The notes under the pieces: generated by a model
The model's database searches: none
What the model saw: the letters and a program-made list of their open reading frames with translations, nothing else
Told to the model about the DNA's origin: nothing
Translations under genes and position numbers: made by a program
Assembly: GCA_963799085.1 (NCBI GenBank)
Contig: CAWCWA010000013.1
Location: 186,001-250,000 of the forward strand
Direction: 5' to 3'
Origin: AP-15 sp963799085
GTDB lineage: Bacteria; Pseudomonadota; Alphaproteobacteria; ATCC43930; CGMCC-115725
DNA length: 64,000 bases
In this document: positions 10,114-20,613 of the stretch, piece after piece
How the letters are laid out: each line of letters starts with the position of its first letter
How positions within the stretch are numbered: position 1 is the stretch's first letter

Positions 10114-12866
10114 ATCCCTAGCGTAGCTTTTTCAATAATCCAAGACCTTTCCTTTTCGCATCTTGTGATCTTATGCCCTGCTTACGCAACTGAAAGACAT
10201 GTAAATCAATCAGTAAAGCAAGATTAAGCCATTAAACTTTACGAGTAAATTAAAATATCATATTATCAACATTTATTAAAAAATCAACAATACAAATATA
10301 AATACTATTATTAATTTAATATTTAATTTACAATTATTTTCCTTATAAAAAAAATCTTACTTAAAATAAATAAAATAAATCTAACTAAATAAAAATATAA
10401 CTGTATTAATAATTTATTTATTAATAAATAAATAAAAATAAAAATATATTACAATATATAACATAATTTTTACAATTTGAATTTTGGATATACCCAGGTA
10501 CTTTTTATGGGATCTGTGCCCCGCATAAACCATCTACTAGCAACTGTTTTACATAAAACCTATATCTATATATAAATATTTATATGTAATTAGTGAATTT
10601 ATCTCATACATCACCATTAAAATATAGTACAATATACACATATTATATCTTTAATTTTAATAATGATATAATTTTTATAACCACAGTTTCCTCTTATTAA
10701 AAACTATTCACTTCTGGTCACAACCTCATAAAAAATAAGCGAATACAGCAATAAATTCATGATATAATAAACAAAATAAAGGTGTTTCATCGTTATCTAA
10801 GCAATTACCTTTTACTCTAAAATTTGTTATATTATACCCAGTAATTAGTAACAGTAAAGCTGCATAGGGTCTTCTCGTCTAACTAGAGGTAAGCAGTATC
10901 TGCACTGCTATTATAATTTCACTGAGCTAATCATTGAGACAGCTGTTGTATCGTTACATCATTCATGCAAGACCGCATTTAACGGCCAAGGTATTCCGCT
11001 ACCTTAAGACCCTTATAGGTAAGGCCGCCATTGATCGGGGTTTCCTTTCAAAACCTAACTTATATTAGTCAACAAAGAAAATCCGTTAACCGGCCGACAT
11101 AGGGCAGAAATCACACTCAATACTTTGATTTTCATCTTACGCAAAGTGCTTTGTTTTAATTAAACAGTCGTACAACACCATTTTGTGCCTCCTCTTCACC
11201 TTGATATTAATCAAGATAAATGGCCCACCTTATTCCTAAGTTACGGAGTAAATTTGCCGAGTTCCTTAATGATTATTAGCTCAAACGCCTTCGTATTCTC
11301 TACTTGCTTACTAGTGGTAGTATATAGGTACGGTTAAAAAAATTTTCTCGAACACTTAAGTACTAATTTAAATGTTAACATATAATATCTCATCGTGTAA
11401 CCCTTTAGGTGTGACCAATGTAATTACCAATTTATCTTTTGAACATTGTTTATAATTACACTATAGACATAGTTATAACTTCATCTGTTTCAGTTTATTT
11501 TTTTATAACCACGTCCTCCTTTGATTATTTCACTTAGAGGCCGTTAATTAAATAAAACCATAAGCTTTAGGCGAGGTATTATACCTTTTTCGTTACTCAT
11601 GTCAGCATTATTTCTTGAAACATACACTTTTTAACTTAAAAAGTATTATATTAATCAATATTCTGCTACCCCACAAATAATATATATATATATATCTATT
11701 TATTATATTTATGCACAAGATATCAGTATATTGTTTAGATCCGTTATATTTTTGATGCTTTTAACAATAACTCTTTATTTAAACCTAAAGATAATAAATT
11801 AGACCAGTGCTCTGTTACAAGAGATCTTTAAAAAATGGCCGCTTCTAAGCCTATTTCCTGGTTGTTTTTGAAAAAAACTTTCTTTTTCACTTAACAATAA
11901 TTATGGAACTTTAAACTCTTGTTTTGGGCTGTTTCCCTGTTGACATACAACCTTATCGTACTATGTCTGATTATTTAACATACATCGTTATCCTTCCGAG
12001 ATCTTTTTTACTCCAGTAAAATCTTCGAAATCCCCTGATATATATAATTTAAACAATAAATTATCATCTAAATTACCGAAATAAAATACTGTACCTATAA
12101 AGATGTTATTTAAATGACCTACTTAAATAGGTTTCGCAGAAAACCAGCTATCCTAGTCAGTTTTGTCTTTCACTAACTTACCATAATTCTTTGGATATCT
12201 TTACAACGATAACCCATTCGAACTTTTATAATCCTGATTATAGTAAGATCACTAGGCTTCGGGTCTAATTTTAAATACTTAATTGCTATTTAGCAACTGA
12301 TTTATCTAGGCAAATATACAGATTTATACTGCTTGCATTTAATATTAACTTGCTGACCCATTATGCAAAAGGTACGCTCTCATAATTTAATCAAATTATT
12401 TCTTAAGCTACTTATAAAACTACTACTTCAAGAATTTCCCTCACGGTACTTTTTTACTATTGCTTATATGTTATATTTAGTTTTAGAAGAAGGTTCTCCT
12501 ATATTCAAACGGATTTTATCCATTTTAATTAAAAACTTTTCTACTTTCATTCACACTAATAATAGAATCTTATTTAATTTATTTTACTAAAGCTAATAAG
12601 ATATTTCAATTAACTTCGTTTTATAAATATAATTTATCTAAGGACAAAGAAAGCTATTAATAGTATAGACTTATTTCAAAATTTCCCTTAACATATAGCT
12701 ATTCATTTATAATAGTTTCTTTTTATACTTTCTATTATATTAATCAATTATAAACATAATTAAAAAAATACAATAAAGTTATACTTTACATATCTATTTT
12801 ACACATTAAAGTTACTTAATTTAATAATATATATATTTATATATCTAAGTATTAATATAAAAATTT

Positions 12867-12940
12867 TCGGGTTATTATGATTAGAACATGCATTAATCCT
12901 CAACCCAAATGAGGCACCTAACCAACCAGGCTCTAACCCG
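12867..12940 (-). tRNA. trnP: tRNA-Pro (UGG)
   Basis: The acceptor CGGGTTA/TAACCCG is perfect. The anticodon stem CCTCA/TGAGG frames TTTGGGT (UGG). It is the last tRNA before rnl in transcription order. Confidence 0.93.
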
Positions 12941-12952
12941 TAAAACATGACT

Positions 12953-13039
12953 CAGAAAATATCCGATTCGAACGGATGTGACTTTATAAAGCCAAATAAG
13001 TTTCAAGCTTATCACCTTAAACCACTCGGTCAATTCCCT
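12953..13039 (-). tRNA. trnS: tRNA-Ser (UGA)
   Basis: Class II tRNA with a long variable arm. The acceptor AGGGAAT/ATTTTCT has two G-T pairs, the anticodon stem ATAAG/CTTAT frames CTTGAAA (UGA), and the T arm ATCCG/CGGAT is perfect. Confidence 0.9.
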
Positions 13040-13071
13040 TTTATTAAAACAAATTATTACAAATTAATCGC

Positions 13072-13144
13072 AAAGTACATATAATAATTGAACTTATAAA
13101 AATATCTTAGAAAAGTATTATTTTACTTTTAGACTAATCTACTT
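13072..13144 (-). tRNA. trnR: tRNA-Arg (UCU)
   Basis: The anticodon loop TTTCTAA gives UCU. The acceptor AAGTAGA/TGTACTT and the anticodon stem each contain a weak pair. The gene body is close to the other two Arg tRNAs, which suggests recent common origin. Confidence 0.78.
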
Positions 13145-13157
13145 ATTTAACAGAATC

Positions 13158-13229
13158 TGATTTCTCGACGGCTTGAACGTCGAACATACTCTTATCAAAA
13201 GTACACTTTACCTATTAAGTTAAGAAATC
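13158..13229 (-). tRNA. trnI: tRNA-Ile (GAU)
   Basis: The acceptor GATTTCT/AGAAATC and T stem CGACG/CGTCG are perfect. The anticodon stem TACTT/GAGTA frames TTGATAA (GAU). Confidence 0.92.
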
Positions 13230-13420
13230 TATTGTAAAAATTATTATTCAGAAAAAAGATATAAATCGATATAACTATGTCATTACAAACAATATTATTA
13301 TCACTATTATTAATCATAATTAACACATTAAAGTAATCATAATTAATTATTACTGTTGTTAATTATAACTAACTAACATATTAATTCTAATAAACATAAT
13401 ATAAAACTTTTCCTTTTACT

Positions 13421-13492
13421 CAAGAGCATTCTGACTCGAACAGAAAATTTGAAGTTTGAAGCTTCCTATTTTACCTATTAAACTATACTCTT
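13421..13492 (-). tRNA. trnW: tRNA-Trp (UCA)
   Basis: The acceptor AAGAGTA/TGCTCTT folds, and the anticodon loop CTTCAAA carries UCA, able to read TGA and TGG. This independently supports code 4 for the mitochondrial half. Confidence 0.92.
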
Positions 13493-13535
13493 ATATAATT
13501 AAATATACTTTAATCTATACATCAGATGCATTTAA

Positions 13536-13616
13536 CGGAAAAGAGATGAATTGAACATCCAAGTGTTAAAACACAATATTTAGCAAATATCTAGCCTTAC
13601 CAATAGCAACTTTTCC
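13536..13616 (-). tRNA. trnS: tRNA-Ser (GCU)
   Basis: The acceptor GGAAAAG/CTTTTCC is perfect. The anticodon loop TTGCTAA gives GCU, and a long variable arm is present (class II). Confidence 0.9.
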
Positions 13617-13867
13617 TTTACAACATAAATTAATAATAACATAGTAAAATAACATTATCCTTAGTATTAGACTTAACTTCCTATAAATCTTTAACATAAT
13701 TATTAAATATATTTTCTAATTTATTAAATTGATATCTATTTAAAACAATAATTTTGTAACAAGCTCAATCTTAACAACCTCAACCTTAATAACCACATCA
13801 AAAGTTTATTTTCTAAGGTTTTATTAATTATTTTTACGATGTTAATATATTTATGTAATACACTAAT

Positions 13868-13939
13868 CGGGTTAGACCGGTTTCGATCCGATATCTCCTT
13901 TCGTGACAAGAAAGTTATTTACCTATTAACTACTAACCC
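13868..13939 (-). tRNA. trnD: tRNA-Asp (GUC)
   Basis: The acceptor GGGTTAG/CTAACCC is perfect. The anticodon stem CTTTC/GAAAG frames TTGTCAC (GUC). Confidence 0.93.
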
Positions 13940-13979
13940 TCTTCCCTATTTATTTATTAATGATTAAATAATATTTTTT

Positions 13980-14050
13980 TATAGCCAATTGAATTCGAAT
14001 CAATATACATCGTTTGGAAGACGATCGGTTTACCATTAACCTATGGCTAT
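13980..14050 (-). tRNA. trnG: tRNA-Gly (UCC)
   Basis: The acceptor ATAGCCA/TGGCTAT is perfect. The anticodon stem ATCGT/ACGAT frames CTTCCAA (UCC). Confidence 0.93.
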
Positions 14051-14234
14051 TTATATCTTGATTAATAGTTTATATTAGCAACTAAAAATTTATAAATTTA
14101 AATCTTTTATAAATCACATTATAATAATGAAAATATTCATTTAATATCTGTATATTTGAATAGTTTATTCATAATAATTATATACTAAAATTATTATTAT
14201 TATATCCAATTTATATATAAATTTTACAAAAATC

Positions 14235-14306
14235 TAAGACCTTTGGGATTTGAACCCAAATACTAATGCTTAAAAGGCACATGTTTTACCATTAAACTAA
14301 GGTCTT
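14235..14306 (-). tRNA. trnK: tRNA-Lys (UUU)
   Basis: The acceptor AAGACCT/AGGTCTT and T stem TTGGG/CCCAA are intact. The anticodon loop CTTTTAA gives UUU. It opens the K-G-D-S-W-I-R-S-P tRNA run that leads to rnl. Confidence 0.92.
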
Positions 14307-14330
14307 TTAACAGATTAAAAACAGTATTTA

Positions 14331-14951
14331 TTAAGATTTTATCGTTATAATAATAGTTCCTACCATAGCCAATAATAATATTATAGACGCTATAATAATC
14401 CATATAAAATAGTTAGTATAAATAACATTACCTATACTAATTATATGAGAAACATCTATTAATATTCTATCTCATATATTAGAAGTTACATATAAATTTT
14501 CACTATAATTATTTAAAGACATAAGATTTATAAACTTATTATCTGTAACATTTAAACTACTAAAAGGTAACACTTTATATAAAAAGTAATAAAGAAAAAT
14601 ACCTATTATCAAAGCTAAAGGTAAACTATTATTGGTATCACTTTGCAATTCCGATACTCTAATGTTAATTAACATTAAAATAAATAAAAATAAAATAGAA
14701 ACTGCCCCTATATAAACTACAAGGTAAGCTATCCCTATAAAAGTCATTCCGGATAACATTAAATAAGTTGATACACATAAAAATAAACCTATTAAAAATA
14801 GAACAGATATAATAGGATTTTTACTTATTATAATAAATATACCGCATAACAAAGACATTAAAGAAATTAATACTAACAATTGAATCTTATAACCATTAAT
14901 ATAATTATCTATTAAAACGAATAAATTATTAATTACTAATTTTTTAATCAA
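14331..14951 (-). CDS. nad6: NADH dehydrogenase subunit 6 (mitochondrial)
   Basis: Complex I membrane subunit (NuoJ homologue), 206 residues under code 4; TGA at 14472-14474 is an internal tryptophan. Five hydrophobic segments are visible, with the conserved third helix core AYLVVYIGAVSILFLFILML carrying the pi-bulge region. The start ATG at 14951 is the first in frame. It sits between trnK and the upstream cob block, all on the minus strand. Confidence 0.94.
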
Positions 14952-15096
14952 TTATAAAACTCTATTTTCTTAAATTTCAATCATAAAATACCATATACAT
15001 ATATGTATATACGGATCACAACCAAGTTTTACAATGTCTTATAATAATTACAGAATGTATTAATAAAAAAGGACAACAATATATATATATATATAC

Positions 15097-15203
15097 CTGT
15101 AAAACAAATAATTTATTTAAATATATATGCTAGAGTGATTCGAACACTCACTTGTAAGTACAATAAACTTATGACTTACCACTAGCCATTAGCACATTTT
15201 TTT
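15097..15203. repeat. Direct repeat copy A (with tRNA-like gene)
   Basis: About 105 bases, from ctgtaaaacaaataattt through the tRNA-like gene to a T run, recur at 17604-17715 in the same orientation with a handful of changes and two extra AT units in the other copy. Confidence 0.85.
15125..15196 (-). tRNA. tRNA-like gene, apparent anticodon AUU (copy A)
   Basis: A complete cloverleaf: acceptor TGTGCTA/TAGCATA with one G-T pair, D stem GGCT/AGTC, anticodon stem TAAGT/ACTTA, T arm GAGTG-TTCGAAT-CACTC. The seven-base loop TTATTGT puts AUU at positions 34-36, which would read AAU (Asn). That is unusual, because a standard trnN(GUU) exists at 18.7 kb. Its D and T arms match trnQ. It may be a remoulded duplicate or a pseudogene. 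Confidence 0.55.
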
Positions 15204-15287
15204 ATCTATGTATATACTTATATATACTTATCGTCTACATACAACCTATAAAAACTCAATTTTACCTAAAATTTTTAAACTAAATTT

Positions 15288-16457
15288 TTAACTATAAATT
15301 TTATTATCTATATCCAAATCTATCAAAGTATTTTCAATATATGTAATTATAGGAACCACTACTAAAAAATATGAAAAATATAAAATAGTAGAAATTTGAC
15401 CAAATTCTATAAAAGGAGATTCAACATGTTTAGCTCCTAATTGCATTAAAACTATAAAATCAGCCACAAAAATATAAAATACTATTTTACTTAGTGGTTT
15501 GAATTGTATACCTCTACTTCTACTAATATCACTAAACGGCATTATTAATAAAATTAGTATAGCAGAAAACATGGCTATTACTCCTAATAATTTATTAGGA
15601 ATAGATCTTAAAATAGCATAAAAAGGAAGTAAATATCATTCAGGTACTATTGCCGGAGGTGTTTGCATTGGATTAGCCATAACGTAATTTTCGCTGTCAC
15701 CTAGCACATTAGGCATAAAAAAAACGAAAACGGACAAGATTATAATAAACAAAAATATAGTTATTAAATCTTTAAATATATAATAAGGAGAAAAAGGTAT
15801 TCTATCATAATTCCCTGACACACCTAAAGGATTACCTGATCCCACAGTATCGTGCAATACAATCAAATGCATTAATGCTAATGCAGCCAAAACAAAAGGT
15901 AAAACAAAATGCAGAGAAAAAAATCTATTTAAAGTAGCATTATTTACTGAAAAACCACCTCAAATAAACTCAACTATATCTTGTCCTATTCAAGGAATGG
16001 CACTCATAAGATTAGTTATAACTGTTGCACCTCATAAGCTCATTTGACCATAAGGAAGAACATAACCTAGAAAAGCTGTGGCCATCATTGTCACAAAAAT
16101 TATAGTACCTATAACTCAAGTCAATGTTCTAGGTGACTTGTAAGATCCATAATATAAACCTCTACCTATATGTAAATAGACTAAAAAGAAAAAGGCTGAA
16201 GCTGTATTTGAGTGTAAATAACGAATTAATCATCCGTTGTTTACATCTCTCATAATATGTTCAATTGAATTGAATGCTTCTAAAACACTAGGGTTATAGT
16301 GCATAGCTAAAGTTACTCCTGTAACTATTTGTATAACTAAACAGAAAGCTAAAAGTGAACCAAAATTTCATAAATAACTTAAATTAGAAGGCTGAGGCGA
16401 ATCTATTAAATAAGAATTTAACATTCTAAGAAGAGGATTACTTTTTAATATTCTCAT
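15288..16457 (-). CDS. cob: Cytochrome b (mitochondrial)
   Basis: Central subunit of complex III, 389 residues, intronless. The start at ATG 16457 gives MRILKSNPLLRMLNSYLIDS, a standard fungal N-terminus. Paired haem-ligand histidines lie in helices B (LAMHYN, YLHSNTAS region) and D (SLHFVLPF and LIVLHDTVGSGNP), and the Qo-site PWIGQDIVEFIWGG region is present, as is the PEW-equivalent loop around 15.63 kb. The frame needs TGA as tryptophan. TAA stop at 15288-15290. Confidence 0.96.
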
Positions 16458-16590
16458 TTTATAAGACTAAGATTTTTATTTTTATTAAAAGGTATTTAAT
16501 CTTCTTTAATTAAATTATTATTTAACAGAATATTATTGTTATAAATTGTTTTCCACAATACAATAAACTAAACTTCTTATAATTTTATTA

Positions 16591-16661
16591 TTTTCCATAT
16601 AAGAATCGAACTTATAAATATACCTTCGAAAAGTATTGTTTTACCTTTAAACTAATAGAAA
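16591..16661 (-). tRNA. trnR: tRNA-Arg (UCG)
   Basis: The acceptor TTTCTAT/ATGGAAA folds with one T-G pair, and the anticodon stem ATACT/GGTAT frames TTTCGAA (UCG). It is a third Arg tRNA, similar in body to the ACG and UCU genes. It lies between cob and cox3. Confidence 0.8.
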
Positions 16662-16739
16662 TAATTAACCAATATATCGGTTGTGATATAAATAATTAAA
16701 ATCCAAACTATAATTCACATATGTTTATATAAAAAATAG

Positions 16740-17549
16740 TTAAGATCCTCAATAGTAAACTGAGACATATAAAAATAATCATACAACGTCTACAAAATGT
16801 CAATAAAGTATACCAGCTTCTAAACCTAAATGATGATTTTCAGTTAAATGGTATGCTAATACACGTCAAAACCCTACAGACAAAAATATTGTACCAATTA
16901 TAACGTGCAATCCATGAAAACCTGTTCCAAAATAGAAACAAGAACCAAACACACCATCAGTTATAGTAAAAGAAGAAACTGAATATTCAATCACTTGTAA
17001 AGCTGTAAATAAAATAGCTAAAATAATAGTATAAACTAAACCATATAAAGCCCCAGTCCTATTTCCTTGTATTAAGGAATGATGAGCATAAGTTACCGTT
17101 ACACCTGATGATAATAAGATAACTGTATTTAATAATGGTAATTCAAAAGGATTAATTGCTTGTATCCCCATAGGAGGTCATTGAGCTCCTATTTCTACAT
17201 TAGGAGATAAAGCGCTATGAAAGAAAGTTCAAAAGATAGCTAAAAAAAATAAGGCTTCAGACAATATAAACAGTGCAACACCCATATTTAAACCTCTTTG
17301 TACAGCTAAAGTATGATTACCTAAATATGTACCTTCCGATATTATATCTCTAAATCATAGACTCATAGAATATATAACTGAAGTTAAGGCCATATAAAAG
17401 AAAACATAAGCGAACGAAAAACTATGCATAGTTAAAACACCCGTAGTTGTAAGCGAAAGTAAATTTACACCACTACAAACAGGTCAAGGCGAAGGCGATA
17501 CTAAATGAAAGGGATGAGCTTGAAAGTTACTTCTTGTAAGATTTGACAT
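16740..17549 (-). CDS. cox3: Cytochrome c oxidase subunit 3 (mitochondrial)
   Basis: Complex IV core subunit of 269 residues with seven hydrophobic helices. The N-terminus HPFHLVSPSPWP and the motif FGTGFHGLHVIIGTIFL are diagnostic, and the end reads WHFVDVVWLFLYVSVYYWGS. Several tryptophans are encoded by TGA. ATG at 17549 is the first in frame; TAA stop at 16740-16742. Confidence 0.96.
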
Positions 17550-17603
17550 AACAAATTGTACATTTTTCTGTATTACTAATATTACACTTATTTGTACATA
17601 TTA

Positions 17604-17715
17604 CTGTAAAACAAATAATTTATTTAAATATATATATATGCTAGAATGATTCGAACACTCATTTGTAAGTACAATAAACTTATGACTTACCATTAGTCAT
17701 TAGCACATTTTTTTT
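17604..17715. repeat. Direct repeat copy B (with tRNA-like gene)
   Basis: Second copy of the roughly 105-base repeat at 15097-15203, same orientation. It differs by a few substitutions and a longer AT dinucleotide run just outside the tRNA-like gene. The two copies flank the cob-trnR-cox3 block. Confidence 0.85.
17636..17707 (-). tRNA. tRNA-like gene, apparent anticodon AUU (copy B)
   Basis: Nearly identical to the gene at 15125-15196 with the same loop TTATTGT (AUU). The T stem has one G-T change (gaatgattcgaacactc on the plus strand). The acceptor and D stems remain paired, so both copies keep their fold. Confidence 0.55.
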
Positions 17716-17805
17716 ATTATATAAAGCTAAATATAATATATTCAACTACTAATTTAACAAAAACTATATGTTAAATCTATGTAAAACATAAAGAAATTTT
17801 TATAA

Positions 17806-18465
17806 CTAGTTTTCAAATCAAAAAGAAGGTATTCTATCTGCCTCAGGAATATCTAATCTGATTTCAATAATTCTTATTAAAACCATAAGATTATTTCCCC
17901 CCAACCTAAAATCCTCGAAATTCTGATGAATCCTATCAATAAGAGGTCCTGGCAGAAATTGTATTATAGGCAAATCAACCAGAATAGAAAAACGAGAAAA
18001 TAAAGATTCTCTTGCAAGAGCATGTTCTTGAAGAGAAAGATATATACGATATAAAAGCTCAGACCCAGGAGCATAGTTATTTAAATTGGCAAGTAATAAA
18101 TCAACTGCTCTTTGCTCCTCTAACACCAACCTTTCACATAAAAGAAGTATCGAATCCAACTGTTGAATAATAAATGCAAGCGAATGATCCTCCATTAAAA
18201 CCCCAGGTAAACCCGTAACCAAGAAAAATAAGATGGCAGACATACCCATTAAAAGAATAAACGCACCACCTAATGGATTATTTATTAAATTAGGAGTATA
18301 TGCAACATTATAAGCTACAGCCATAAAGCCTAAAGGATCTCCTTTCCTTGAAAAAGTATAGGAAAAAGATCTTACATCTGATTTTTTATGTCATAACAAG
18401 TTTGATCTAACGCAATCAAATATAGATAAATTGCGTTTAGAGTGACATTTTCTGTTTGTTTTCAT
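17806..18465 (-). CDS. Unknown mitochondrial ORF (219 residues, code 4)
   Basis: Under code 4 the frame opens at ATG 18465 (MKTNRKCHSKRNLSIFDCVR), passes an internal TGA and ends at TAG 17806-17808. A shorter start at ATG 18324 is possible. The N-terminus is basic; one clear hydrophobic segment (GAFILLMGMSAILFFLVTGL) sits near residues 67-86, followed by a helical, leucine- and glutamate-rich region. Base composition is less AT-biased than the flanking genes. I do not recognise a family: it is not a homing endonuclease, a polymerase or a respiratory subunit. It could be plasmid-derived or lineage-specific. Confidence 0.6.
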
Positions 18466-18525
18466 TTTGTAAGAATAAAAATAACGATTAAATTTATTAA
18501 AAAAAAACTTATGACATATCCATAA

Positions 18526-18580
18526 TACAATTATATAAAAAGTTTTTATGGCTTACCTTTAGTCTACGACATATTATGTA
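18526..18580 (-). pseudogene. tRNA 5'-half remnant resembling trnQ
   Basis: On the minus strand TATGTCGTAGACTAAAGGTAAGCC matches the acceptor strand and D arm of trnQ (5.5 kb) with few changes, but no matching T arm or 3' acceptor follows. It is probably a broken tRNA copy. Confidence 0.5.
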
Positions 18581-18585
18581 TACAT

Positions 18586-18621
<36 letters not shown>

Positions 18622-18726
18622 AGTACTGATAATTTTAATTATAAAAAAATATTCTTATCTATGAAAAAACGATGTAAAACTACGAATTTTTTATTTTAAA
18701 CAATAAATCGACACTTGATAAGCCAT

Positions 18727-18800
18727 GAGCCCTTAGAATGAATCGAACATTCAACAAAAATATTAACAGTATTCCGCTCTACCTTTGAGCTATAAAGGCT
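18727..18800 (-). tRNA. trnN: tRNA-Asn (GUU)
   Basis: The acceptor AGCCTTT/AAGGGCT contains one T-G pair, the D stem GCTC/GAGC is intact, and the anticodon loop CTGTTAA on stem GAATA/TATTT gives GUU. T arm GAATG/CATTC. It follows the rns 3' end. Confidence 0.9.
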
Positions 18801-18864
18801 TTTTGGATATATGTAAAAAAATACATACATTGTAAAAAAAAAAGGGGGGGGGGTATTGTTTACA

Positions 18865-20365
18865 TTCATTAATCCCGTGCAATTTCCACTACACGAACCG
18901 TATTTCGACTTAACACCAATCAAAATCATACATACGAAGATTATTAATTAAAATTTTATTATACTATTGTACAAAATATAAAATAACCATAACCAAACTT
19001 ATTGCACATATTTTTTTCAGCGCCTGACGAGTGGTTAGTACCTATCTAAGATAAAATTCACCGCGACAAAATGATTCGCGATTACTAGTAATTCCTTATT
19101 TATATAGCCGAATTACAGGCCATAATCTATATTATATCTTATTTTCAAGATTAGCTTAAACTCTCATTTTTGCATCTTTCTGTATAAGAACATGCAGCAC
19201 GTCTATAGCCCACAATTAAATTTAGGTCATGATGACTTGTCTTAGTCCCTTTTATAAAATTCAATATAATGTTAAACATCTTTATTATAAATAAATAAAG
19301 AGAGGGCTTACGTTAATTTAATGGATCAAACCAAATCTCACGACATTAACTGAAGACAGCCGTGCAACGCTTGTATAAACTAATATTAATTTATATTCAA
19401 ATTGTGGTAAGGTTTTTCGTGGATTATCGAATTAAATAACATACTTCACTACTGGTTTTAGAAACGGTCTAATGATTTCAGTTTCTGTGTTGCCACATTA
19501 CTCTTGAGGTGAAATGCTTACATTTTCATTTATAAACTAATAACCACCAGTTACTATTTTATAGCATTCATAATTTTCTGCAAGGACTATTAGGGTATCT
19601 AATCCTATTCGTTACCCGAGCCTTCGTCCCTCAACGTCAGTTTATACATAGAGGATTGTTTTCACCATTACCAGTCCTATAAGTATCAAAGAATTTCATC
19701 TCTCCACCAATGGTACTGACATTTACCTCTCTTATTAAAACTCTAGTCATATTTGTTCCCTACATAAAGACCTAATATACCGTTTAGGTACCCTTTAAAC
19801 CTAATAAAGATGAATAACGCTAGTCTTTCTTGTATTACCGCGACTGCTGGCACAAGATTTGGTCAAGACATGTAGATAAAAAACTGTCATTTCTCATTGT
19901 TTTATCTAGAATTTTACATAGTAACATCACCTTTTTATTGGTTTTTAAACTATAATTTCCTCCAAGTTGCTGGTTCAGTCCTTAGACTATTGACCAATAT
20001 TCCTCACTGCTGTACTATACGTATTGGGGTTTTTTCAGACCCAATGTGATCAATAAACTTCTCAGTTTTGATTACAAATATTAGCTAGTTAATATATTAC
20101 TTTAACTATTGCCTATTTGAAACAATTAAAAATGACCTAAAGCGAATGTCTCCTTTTTTATATAAATTTATATATACATATCTTTCATATGAATTTATAT
20201 ATCCTATAAGGAATCTATTCCTTACTTTAGGGTAATTAAATTATTTTTTTACTCACCTGTACACCACTTTATCTTAAATAATAAGATACCGTACGATTAG
20301 CATGTGTCAAGCATTTGGATAGCGCTCAATCAGAGCCATCATCAAACTCACTTAAACAAAATTTC
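18865..20365 (-). rRNA. rns: Mitochondrial small subunit ribosomal RNA (ends approximate)
   Basis: Conserved SSU blocks are seen in antisense: the 5' region agcgctcaatcagagcc near 20323-20339, the 530 loop ttaccgcgactgctggcac near 19836-19854, the 790 and 900 regions in between, the 1400 region gacgagtggttagtac near 19026-19041, and a 3' terminal block equivalent to GTCGTAACAAGGTA...GGATTAATG ending near 18867. Both ends are good to roughly ten to twenty bases. No intron was detected. Confidence 0.92.
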
Positions 20366-20419
20366 ATGTTATAACTAATTTATAACATTATAATATATGC
20401 AACAAACACATATATATTA

Positions 20420-20492
20420 TAAGAAATAAGTGGTTCGAACACCTAACCTTCCGTGTGTAAAACGGTTGCTCTACCAATTAAGCTAATTTCTT
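20420..20492 (-). tRNA. trnV: tRNA-Val (UAC)
   Basis: The acceptor AAGAAAT/ATTTCTT is perfect, the D stem GCTT/GAGC is intact, and the anticodon loop TTTACAC on CCGT/ACGG gives UAC. Confidence 0.92.
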
Positions 20493-20613
20493 TTAAATTA
20501 TATATATATAATTATATAATAAATAACACAAATCTCTTCTCTTATTGTTACCAAACATGAGATAAAACTTATCTATATTCATAAAAAATTAATAATAATT
20601 AATTTATATATTT

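Larger units (their letters stand above)
7370..12780 (-). rRNA. rnl: Mitochondrial large subunit ribosomal RNA (ends approximate)
   Basis: Conserved LSU elements appear in antisense: the sarcin-ricin loop (tcctttcgtacgaagg, near 7770-7786), the peptidyl-transferase region (gcaatcagcctgtt near 7974-7987 and atccctagcg near 10114-10123), and domain IV-V blocks between 10.8 and 11.3 kb (for example cgccattgatcggggtttcc). The gene is split by a group I intron at 7988-10113. Both ends are estimates set by the flanking tRNAs (trnP upstream, trnR downstream) and by distance from conserved blocks, with an error of tens of bases. Short ORFs across it are incidental. Confidence 0.9.

Noticed and set aside
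12363..12590. Plus-strand 75-residue ORF inside rnl
   Set aside because: It lies antisense to conserved large-subunit rRNA sequence, so it is incidental.
18696..18929. Minus-strand ORF of 77 residues with a proline run
   Set aside because: It overlaps trnN, the G homopolymer and the rns 3' end; the prolines come from the G tract.
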